A stretch of DNA of 5,698 bases, from positions 1 to 5,698 of the forward strand of contig JAFGID010000293.1 in the NCBI GenBank assembly GCA_016929735.1. Reading direction: 5' to 3'. The stretch is from Ignavibacteriales bacterium (GTDB lineage Bacteria; Bacteroidota; Ignavibacteria; Ignavibacteriales; Melioribacteraceae). A program made the translations under genes and the position numbers. Shown here in pieces: positions 1-5,698 of this stretch; position 1 is the stretch's first letter; the number at the start of each line of letters is the position of its first letter. The notes under the pieces are model-generated. The model saw nothing but the letters and a program-made list of their open reading frames with translations. It did no database searches and had not been told where the DNA came from.

Positions 1-545
1 ATGCTTATCCTAAATTTTCGATAATTATTGACGATATTCAAATTGAACAAAATAAATTAGAAGGAAATTATATCTACAAACAAGAAACGATTGAAAACCA
101 AGCTCTCGCATTACTAAAAAATTCGAGAAACGAAACCACAGAATTTTTAACAAATTACTCTATTAGTGCGGCTGAAAACACACACAACGCTTGGAAAAAA
201 TTGTACGAAAAATTAGTTGTGAAATATCTTGATGGTATTAAAAAAGACGAGTATTTCAGACCGGTAAATATTGGATATCCAGAAGAATTTAAAAAACTAA
301 TTGTTAAAACAGAGGGAGATAACAAAATCGTTAAGAGATTTCCAATTGAGATTGAAAATTCCTTTCGTGATTTGGTTAGAGCAGGTGATGAATATCTAGA
401 AAACAAAAATTACATCGAAGCCACGAAGTCGTATCAAAGAGCGTTGGAATTAAGACCAAACGAAGTTGAAATACAATCAAAAGTTGATAAAATAAAATCA
501 TTCTTGGACTCAATTGATGAAATTCATAAAGAAAATTTTTTGTAA
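1..545 (+). CDS. C69-family dipeptidase, C-terminal part, with TPR tail (5' truncated)
   Basis: The reading frame is open from position 3, at the left edge, to the TAA at 543-545, giving about 180 residues; the true start lies outside the window. The stretch with FLTNYS, a Trp-containing helix, LVVKYLDG and then GYPEEF (about 147-290) resembles the end of C69-family dipeptidases (N-terminal-nucleophile cysteine peptidases that cleave dipeptides), where a similar Lys-Tyr-x-Asp-Gly and Gly-Tyr-Pro-Glu pattern occurs. This assignment rests on remembered family patterns. The catalytic N-terminal Cys and any signal peptide would be upstream, so activity and location cannot be judged. At about 372-473 the same frame carries one good TPR unit (AGDEYLENKNYIEATKSYQR followed by ALELRP), then a Lys-rich helix. 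TPRs bind proteins and are not part of the core peptidase. A TTG at 201 is internal and not a start, because homologous-looking sequence continues upstream of it. The ATPase gene follows 84 bp downstream on the same strand. Confidence 0.68.
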   Translation, partial: AYPKFSIIIDDIQIEQNKLEGNYIYKQETIENQALALLKNSRNETTEFLTNYSISAAENTHNAWKKLYEKLVVKYLDGIKKDEYFRPVNIGYPEEFKKLIVKTEGDNKIVKRFPIEIENSFRDLVRAGDEYLENKNYIEATKSYQRALELRPNEVEIQSKVDKIKSFLDSIDEIHKENFL

Positions 546-629
546 TTTAAATTGGCAAGACAAATAACAAATTACATATTTTTCATTAATATTGAATAGT
601 AAATTAACTTTATTAGGTTATAGATAAAT
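546..629 (+). promoter_or_regulatory. Intergenic leader with weak promoter candidates for the P-type ATPase gene
   Basis: This 84-bp AT-rich gap is the only place for a promoter directly before the ATPase gene. Two weak candidates are visible. One is TTGGCA (552-557), 17 bp before CATATT (575-580), which resembles a sigma-70 pair with 5 of 6 and 4 of 6 matches. The other is TAACTTTA (605-612), one base from the Bacteroidota -7 consensus TAnnTTTG but without a convincing TTG at the right upstream distance. In sequence this AT-rich such matches arise easily by chance. No Shine-Dalgarno sequence precedes the ATG at 630; the bases just upstream are A/T-rich, as is common in Bacteroidota. No hairpin-plus-T-run terminator for the upstream gene is visible, so read-through from the dipeptidase gene is possible. 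Confidence 0.25.
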
Positions 630-3377
630 ATGAAAAATATTATACATAAATCGAGTATTGTAAACGAGGATTGGCATTCATTTGAATTAAAAGAAGTATT
701 TAGGGAACTTGAATCTTCGACCGATGGATTAAATACCGATGAAGTATCAAGAAGACTAAGTTTTTATGGTGAAAATAAATTGCCCCGTGGCAAGAAAATA
801 ACATTATTTCAAATCATTCTTCATCAATTACTTAATCCACTGATTTTTATTTTAGTTGCTGCAGCAGTTGCTTCGATTGCAATTGGCGAAGCAAAAGATG
901 CGATTTTTATTTTGCTCGTAATTTTAATAAATAGCGGATTAGGTACATACCAAGAATATAATGCAGAAAAAAGTGCCGAAGGATTACAAAATTTATTAAA
1001 AATAAAAGCAAGAGTTAAAAGAGATAATAAAGAAGTTGAAATTGATTCCGAACAATTAGTGTCGGGTGATATTGTACTTTTGGAATCGGGTTTGAAAGTA
1101 CCCGCAGATATGCGTTTATTAGAAGCATCAAATTTAGCAATTGATGAAAGTTTCTTAACAGGCGAATCAATAGCTGCTAAGAAAAATGTCGCTATTCTCG
1201 ATGTCAATACTGCTGTTAGTGATAGAACTAATATGACCTACGCAGGTTCTACAATTATGTCCGGCCGGGGTGTTGGAGTAGTCGTTTGCACCGGGGGTAA
1301 TACGCAGGTTGGTCAGATAGCAAAAGATGTAACCGAATCAGCAACCGCTAAACCACCTCTTGTTCTGAGGATGGAAAAATTCATAAAGCAAATAAGTGTT
1401 TTTATAATTGCTCTAAGTATTATTTTAGCGATTATACTTAGAATTAACGAGATGGATTTCGGAAGTATATTCTTTTTTGTTGTAGCTTTTGCTGTTTCTG
1501 CCATACCCGAAGGATTACCGGTTGCTTTAACTGTTGCTCTCTCTATCGCAACCAAAAGAATGGCTAAACGAAATGTAATCGTTCGGCGGCTTACTGCAGT
1601 TGAAAGTCTTGGGAGCTGTACCATAATTGCAAGCGATAAAACCGGGACACTCACCGTAAATGAGCAGACTGCAAAAAAAGTTCTATTACCCAATGGTAAA
1701 AGTTTTTCGATTTCAGGAGAAGGATATAATGGAGACGGAATATTTCGTGATGATGCCGAGCCAGATAAGCAAATTGTTACGAGTGATTATCCACACCTTT
1801 ATAGGTTAAATAAAATTGCTATTCTGGCAAATGAAGCATCTTTGAAAAAAGAAGATGATAAATGGAACCACTATGGCGACGCAATGGATGTAGCACTGCT
1901 CGGAATGAGTTATAAGTTGGGAATAAAACCTGATGAAATTCGTTCTCGATATAATATTTTGGATAAGATACCTTATGAGTCTGAAAATAAATTTTCAGGT
2001 GCTTTTTTTGAGCAAGATAGAAATGATTATATCGCAGCAAAAGGAGCCGTTGAAACTATTCTGAAATTTTGCACAACCATGGCTGATGAAAATGATGATA
2101 AAGAAATAAATAAGACTCAGATTTTGGAACAAGCCGAAGAAATGGCTTCTAAGGGATTTCGTGTATTGGCATTTGCAAGCGGTCAAATCAAAAACTTTGA
2201 AAGGAAAGAAAGATACAATGATAACGACCTTACTGGACTAACATTTTGTGGATTGGTTAGTTTCATTGACCCGCTAAGACCTGAGGCAATGGATTCGGTT
2301 AAGCAATGTAAACACGCTGGCATAAAAGTAATAATGATTACCGGTGACCATCCTGCAACCGCCGGAACAATTTCGCAAGAATTAGGTATTGCTGATGAAA
2401 ATACGAAAGTAGTTACCGGACAGATGCTCTCTGATGCCGGACCAGCAGACCGTCCTGCTTATGAAAAATTGGTATCTTCAACTCCAGTTTTTGCAAGAGT
2501 ATCCCCGACACAGAAATTGGAAATAGTTGATGTGTTAATAAGAAATGGTGAATTTGTTGCCGTAACGGGGGATGGTGTGAATGATACCCCTGCACTTAAA
2601 CGAGCAAATATTGGTGTAGCGATGGGATCGGGGACTGATGTAGCTAAAGAAGTCGGTTCGATGATTGTTGTTGATGATAATTTTTCTTCTATAGTTGCCG
2701 GAGTTGAAGAAGGAAGATTCGCTTATGATAATGTTCGCAAGGTTATCTACCTCCTGATTTCTACCGGTGCAGCAGAAGTGATTTTATTTATTACTGCCAT
2801 ACTAATAGGATTACCATTACCCCTTCTTGCAGTTCAATTGCTATGGTTGAATCTGGTAACAAACGGGATTCAAGATGTTGCACTCGCATTTGAGGGGGGC
2901 GAACCAGATGCAATGAAAAGAAAGCCAAGAAAAACAAATGAGAAGATTTTTAATCCTTTAATGATAAAACAGACTTTGATATCCGGAGTTACAATGGGTG
3001 GAATCGTTCTCGCAGTATGGTTTTGGCTAAATAATTATACCGATTTGAATGAAATGAGTTCTCGAAATATAATTTTACTGTTAATGGTTTTTATGCAAAA
3101 TTTTCATGCCTTTAACTGCCGTTCTGAATCAGTTTCTGCCTTAAAAATCCCGTTAAAAAGAAATATAATTCTGGTCTTTGGTGTAATTGTTGCGCAAGGT
3201 ATACATATTCTTAGTATGCAACTACCTTTTATGCAAAATATTTTACGAATGGAGCCAGTTAATTTCACTAATTGGTTGTATATTCTAGCGTTAGCTGTTC
3301 CGATAATTATTGTAATGGAATTATTTAAATTAATTCAAAATTATAGAAACAAAAATGGTTTTGACAATAATGAATGA
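630..3377 (+). CDS. P2-type cation-transporting P-type ATPase
   Basis: A complete 915-residue ion pump of the inner membrane that couples ATP hydrolysis to cation transport. Visible in order: a cation-ATPase N-terminal domain (about 14-60, ending GENKLP); M1-M2 (about 68-106); the actuator domain with TGES at 177-180; M3-M4 (about 253-300) with PEGLP at 293-297; the phosphorylation motif DKTGT with Asp336; the nucleotide-binding KGA at 471-473; TGDHP at 571-575; the hinge GDGVND at 647-652; and M5-M10 (about 703-903). Length and layout fit SERCA/PMR1/Na,K-ATPase relatives, not the heavy-metal (P1B) or Kdp types. By my alignment to SERCA, Glu309 and Glu771 are kept (Glu294, Glu716), as are Asn796 and Thr799 (Asn741, Thr744). 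Asn768 is Gly713, Asp800 is Asn745 and Glu908 is Gln823, while a new Asp749 lies one turn further along M6. Calcium is therefore not a safe substrate call. The ATG at 630 gives a full N-terminal domain. The 3' end overlaps the nuclease gene. No frameshift or missing catalytic residue was seen. Confidence 0.96.
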   Translation: MKNIIHKSSIVNEDWHSFELKEVFRELESSTDGLNTDEVSRRLSFYGENKLPRGKKITLFQIILHQLLNPLIFILVAAAVASIAIGEAKDAIFILLVILINSGLGTYQEYNAEKSAEGLQNLLKIKARVKRDNKEVEIDSEQLVSGDIVLLESGLKVPADMRLLEASNLAIDESFLTGESIAAKKNVAILDVNTAVSDRTNMTYAGSTIMSGRGVGVVVCTGGNTQVGQIAKDVTESATAKPPLVLRMEKFIKQISVFIIALSIILAIILRINEMDFGSIFFFVVAFAVSAIPEGLPVALTVALSIATKRMAKRNVIVRRLTAVESLGSCTIIASDKTGTLTVNEQTAKKVLLPNGKSFSISGEGYNGDGIFRDDAEPDKQIVTSDYPHLYRLNKIAILANEASLKKEDDKWNHYGDAMDVALLGMSYKLGIKPDEIRSRYNILDKIPYESENKFSGAFFEQDRNDYIAAKGAVETILKFCTTMADENDDKEINKTQILEQAEEMASKGFRVLAFASGQIKNFERKERYNDNDLTGLTFCGLVSFIDPLRPEAMDSVKQCKHAGIKVIMITGDHPATAGTISQELGIADENTKVVTGQMLSDAGPADRPAYEKLVSSTPVFARVSPTQKLEIVDVLIRNGEFVAVTGDGVNDTPALKRANIGVAMGSGTDVAKEVGSMIVVDDNFSSIVAGVEEGRFAYDNVRKVIYLLISTGAAEVILFITAILIGLPLPLLAVQLLWLNLVTNGIQDVALAFEGGEPDAMKRKPRKTNEKIFNPLMIKQTLISGVTMGGIVLAVWFWLNNYTDLNEMSSRNIILLLMVFMQNFHAFNCRSESVSALKIPLKRNIILVFGVIVAQGIHILSMQLPFMQNILRMEPVNFTNWLYILALAVPIIIVMELFKLIQNYRNKNGFDNNE
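3370..3377 (+). other. ATGAATGA stop/start overlap (translational coupling)
   Basis: The ATG at 3370-3372 begins just before the TGA (3375-3377) that ends the ATPase, giving an 8-base overlap. No Shine-Dalgarno sequence is visible upstream, so ribosomes ending the pump could re-initiate here. An in-frame ATG at 3355 would add five residues (MVLTI) and lengthen the overlap to 23 bases. I prefer 3370 because the short overlap is the usual coupled arrangement and the added residues belong to no recognisable domain, but the choice is not proven. Confidence 0.55.
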
Positions 3378-4224
3378 CGACTTAAATCGTAACAATAAAA
3401 TTTTTGTAAAGAAAGCATCAGGTGAAGAAGAACCGTTTGATATAAACAAATTAAAAAGTTCATTGGATAATGCAGGTGCTGATGAAAAAATAATTAAAGA
3501 AATTGTTGCTGATATAGAGGACTGGTTATATACAGGTATTACAACTAAAAAAATCTATTCTCGGGCATTCTTACTTCTTCGCCGCAAGAAGATAAAAACA
3601 GCATTAAGGTATAAAATTAAACAGGCAATTCTACAACTTGGACCAACTGGATATCCTTTTGAATCTCTGGTTGGTAAAATTTTCGAAAAGCAAGGATATT
3701 CTGTTAAGGTCGCAAAGATTATTCAAGGTAATTGTATCTCACACGAGATGGACGTAATTGCAACAAAGGGAAAAAGTCAGAATTTAATTGAATGCAAATA
3801 TAGTCAGGATCAGGGTAAACAAATAAGTATTCAAGTCCCTTTATATGTTCATTCAAGAGTAGAAGATATAATAAGAAAACAGAAAGAATTCAAGGAGTAC
3901 CAAGAATGTTCATTTAAAGGATGGGTTGTAACAAATACTCGTTTTTCAACAGATTCAATGGAATATGGAAAATGTATTGGGCTGAATTTATTAGGCTGGG
4001 ATTATCCATTCGGAGAGGGGTTGAAAGATATCATCGAAAAAATTAATATTTATCCTATAACTCTGTTGAACTATCTTAACAAAAAGGAAAAAAAATATCT
4101 GTTCGATAACGGTATTGTTATTTGTACCCAACTATTTAAAAACCGGGAAGTACTTCAGCCGCTAAAATTAAACGATAAGAAATATAAAAATTTGATGAAA
4201 GAATTAGAAAATTTTTGTAGTTAA
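3370..4224 (+). CDS. ATP-cone domain protein with Mrr-like PD-(D/E)XK endonuclease domain
   Basis: A predicted soluble protein of 284 residues from the ATG at 3370, or 289 from 3355; residue numbers here use the 289-residue form. Residues about 15-77 match the ATP-cone fold of ribonucleotide reductases and NrdR: FVKK, then a Gly and acidic turn, PFDINKL, a helix with Ala-Gly-Ala, and a final helix after ITTKKIYSRA. This domain binds ATP or dATP as an allosteric sensor. Residues about 98-215 look like an Mrr-type nuclease: helix FESLVGKIFEKQGY with Glu103, then EMDVIA with Asp133, then LIECKY with Glu146 and Lys148, the Asp...Glu-x-Lys metal-binding core, and a later VVTNTRFS strand typical of Mrr domains. 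The tail (about 221-289; IYPITLL, KKEKKYLFDNGIV) is mostly helical and Lys-rich and could contact DNA. The known family roles are nucleotide sensing and DNA cleavage; cleavage controlled by nucleotide level is inference. No methyltransferase or helicase partner is nearby, so it is not a classical restriction system. No membrane segment or signal peptide is seen. Confidence 0.86.
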   Translation: MNDDLNRNNKIFVKKASGEEEPFDINKLKSSLDNAGADEKIIKEIVADIEDWLYTGITTKKIYSRAFLLLRRKKIKTALRYKIKQAILQLGPTGYPFESLVGKIFEKQGYSVKVAKIIQGNCISHEMDVIATKGKSQNLIECKYSQDQGKQISIQVPLYVHSRVEDIIRKQKEFKEYQECSFKGWVVTNTRFSTDSMEYGKCIGLNLLGWDYPFGEGLKDIIEKINIYPITLLNYLNKKEKKYLFDNGIVICTQLFKNREVLQPLKLNDKKYKNLMKELENFCS

Positions 4225-4292
4225 ACGCTTAGTTATTAAAAAAATCACATAATTATCGGATATTTCTAAAAATTATTTTATAGCAAAACTTT

Positions 4293-5698
4293 ATGGAACA
4301 AAATATTGTTTTTCTAACTATTTGTGCAGCATTATTTCTTTTTGCCTGGGGAAAATTTCGTCATGATTTTGTAGCATTAATTTGCTTGTTCATATTGGTA
4401 ATTTTTGGCATTGTAGAGCCAAATGATGCTTTCAGTGGTTTTGGACATCCGGCGGTTATTACGGTTGCTGCTGTTTTGGTAATAGGCAAGGCGTTAGAAT
4501 TTTCCGGTTTAATAGAATTGTTGGGTAAATGGGTAAGCAAAATTGGCAAAAATATTATGCTTCAGGTTTTTACACTCTCGGCATTAGTTGCTGTTGCATC
4601 ATCATTTATGAATAATGTAGGTGCTTTGGCTATAATGATGCCGATTGCAATCCACATGGCTCGTAAGAACGGATATTCTCCATCTTATCTTCTGATGCCT
4701 ATTGCTTTTGCATCTCTATTAGGCGGTATGACTACACTTATCGGAACGCCTCCCAATATTATTATCGCTACATTTCGCGGTGAGGAATTGGGGCAACCGT
4801 TTGGTATGTTCGACTTTTCACCGGTTGGAATAATTCTTACAATTTGTGGAATTCTTTTTATTACTTTTATTGGCTGGCGTTTACTACCAAAAAGAACTAC
4901 AAAAAAATCCGATAAAGAAATATTTAAAATAGACGATTATATTACTGAAGTTGAAATAACGAAAGATTCAAAAATTAAAAATTTCAGTATAGCCGAGGTA
5001 CTCCAAATAACTAAAGTGGATATTCAAATTCTTGGATTAGTTCGAAAAGGCAAACGGATTCATGCTCCTGATATAGAAGATACATTATTTGAGAAGGATA
5101 TTATCATACTCGAAACAGATGCTGCTGATTTGAAAACGTTTACAAACGATACGGGAGTAAAATTATTAGGTGATAAAAAATTCAGGAAAGATGCAAAGGG
5201 TTCGGAAAATATAGCGATAGTAGAAGCAGTAGTTATGTCCGATTCGTCAATTGTTGGACAGAGTGCAGTTGATCTACGCTTACGGAGTCGTTATGGCATC
5301 AATTTACTGGCAGTAGCTCGTAAAGGAGAAAAAATTCATCGAAGGTTAGGAAATGTTATTTTTCGAGCGGGAGATGTTTTACTAATTCAAGGTAGAGAAC
5401 ATGTAATAGCAGATACTGTAAATTTAATTGGATGTCTACCATTAGCAAAACGAGAATTACGATTTGGATATAAAACGAAAATTCCTTTAGCGCTTGGAAT
5501 ATTTACCACAGCCATAACAACAGTTGTTACCGGACTATTGCCCGTTCAAGCAGCTTTTAGTATCGCGGCTCTTTTAATGATTATAGCAGGGGTCCTTCCG
5601 ATAAAAGAAGTTTATAATAGTATTGATTGGCCTGTTATAGTTCTTTTAGCAGCAATGATACCGGTAGGGGTAGCACTTGAAACTACCGGAGGTGCTGA
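4293..5698 (+). CDS. SLC13-type permease with two RCK_C (TrkA_C) domains (3' truncated)
   Basis: The frame is open from the ATG at 4293 to the right edge (468 codons plus two bases); the related proteins I know run to roughly 600 residues, so most of the second membrane half is missing. The first half (about 1-200) is strongly hydrophobic. It has the hairpin SSFMNNVGALAIMMP (103-117), which occupies the place of the SNT ion-site motif of SLC13/DASS transporters, and then GGMTTLIGTPPNI (144-156), a hallmark of this superfamily. Residues about 214-292 and 305-382 each read as an RCK_C domain, with paired patterns such as LGLVRKGKRIHAP and LLAVARKGEKIHR followed by an F-x-x-(G/D)-D-x-x-(L/I) strand. 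RCK_C domains bind small ligands and gate transport. Membrane sequence resumes near 396, and LLAAMIPVGVALETTGGA at the edge starts the second repeat. The family moves divalent anions such as sulfate or dicarboxylates, usually with sodium; the substrate here cannot be told. The start lies 68 bp after the nuclease stop, with an A/T-rich leader, no clear Shine-Dalgarno sequence and no terminator between. Confidence 0.9.
   Translation, partial: MEQNIVFLTICAALFLFAWGKFRHDFVALICLFILVIFGIVEPNDAFSGFGHPAVITVAAVLVIGKALEFSGLIELLGKWVSKIGKNIMLQVFTLSALVAVASSFMNNVGALAIMMPIAIHMARKNGYSPSYLLMPIAFASLLGGMTTLIGTPPNIIIATFRGEELGQPFGMFDFSPVGIILTICGILFITFIGWRLLPKRTTKKSDKEIFKIDDYITEVEITKDSKIKNFSIAEVLQITKVDIQILGLVRKGKRIHAPDIEDTLFEKDIIILETDAADLKTFTNDTGVKLLGDKKFRKDAKGSENIAIVEAVVMSDSSIVGQSAVDLRLRSRYGINLLAVARKGEKIHRRLGNVIFRAGDVLLIQGREHVIADTVNLIGCLPLAKRELRFGYKTKIPLALGIFTTAITTVVTGLLPVQAAFSIAALLMIIAGVLPIKEVYNSIDWPVIVLLAAMIPVGVALETTGGA

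Noticed and set aside
155..406. Minus-strand 83-residue open frame
   Set aside because: It is antisense to the dipeptidase end; its Ser/Phe-rich composition is what complementing Lys/Glu-rich coding sequence produces.
201..545. A stand-alone 114-residue gene starting at TTG 201
   Set aside because: The same frame is open back to the left edge with peptidase-like sequence, so this is the end of a longer gene.
582..597. Short inverted repeat TTCA...TGAA in the first intergenic gap
   Set aside because: The arms are only four bases in very AT-rich sequence, with no T-run after them; too weak for a terminator or operator.
824..1207. Minus-strand open frames inside the ATPase gene (also 1313-1693, 1819-2040, 1995-2186, 2413-2595)
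   Set aside because: They lie antisense to clearly conserved ATPase domains and their products show no recognisable domain.
3370..4224. A classical restriction-modification system
   Set aside because: No methyltransferase, specificity subunit or helicase gene lies in the window; the nuclease stands alone between transport genes.
4225..4292. Promoter or terminator between the nuclease and permease genes
   Set aside because: No stem-loop and no convincing -35/-10 or TAnnTTTG element was found; TATTTTAT-like strings are expected by chance here.
4361..4549. Minus-strand 62-residue open frame
   Set aside because: It is antisense to the first membrane segments of the permease and resembles no known protein.

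Overview
The window is AT-rich bacterial DNA with all four genes on the + strand: two complete genes in the middle and one gene cut off at each edge. No RNA genes, mobile elements, CRISPR arrays or long repeats were seen. The low GC, the lack of a clear Shine-Dalgarno sequence before any of the three visible starts, and the flavour of the proteins (a C69-type dipeptidase and an ATP-cone/Mrr-like nuclease) suggest the Bacteroidota/Ignavibacteriota (FCB) group. That placement is inference; no marker gene is present.

Layout. (1) Positions 1-545 hold the C-terminal part of a probable C69-family dipeptidase that carries an extra C-terminal tetratricopeptide (TPR) unit. (2) After an 84-bp AT-rich gap, 630-3377 encodes a complete 915-residue P-type cation-transporting ATPase of the P2 (SERCA/PMR1/Na,K-like) type, with every catalytic motif intact but an altered set of ion-site residues. 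(3) Overlapping its end, 3370 (or 3355) to 4224 encodes a soluble two-domain protein: an N-terminal ATP-cone (nucleotide-sensing) domain joined to an Mrr-like PD-(D/E)XK endonuclease domain and a C-terminal tail. (4) After a 68-bp gap, 4293 to the right edge encodes the first 468 residues of an SLC13-type permease with two RCK_C (TrkA_C) domains inserted between its membrane halves.

How they may work together. The ATPase and nuclease genes overlap in the pattern ATGAATGA and are very likely co-transcribed and translationally coupled. The permease gene follows closely on the same strand and could belong to the same unit. Two membrane transporters, one of them with probable ligand-sensing RCK_C domains, flank a nuclease with a nucleotide-sensing domain. 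Whether this is functional linkage or ordinary same-strand packing cannot be decided from one window. I do not see a clearly new system here. The points most worth a second look are the ATP-cone nuclease and its coupling to the ion pump, the changed cation-site residues of the pump, and the TPR tail of the dipeptidase.
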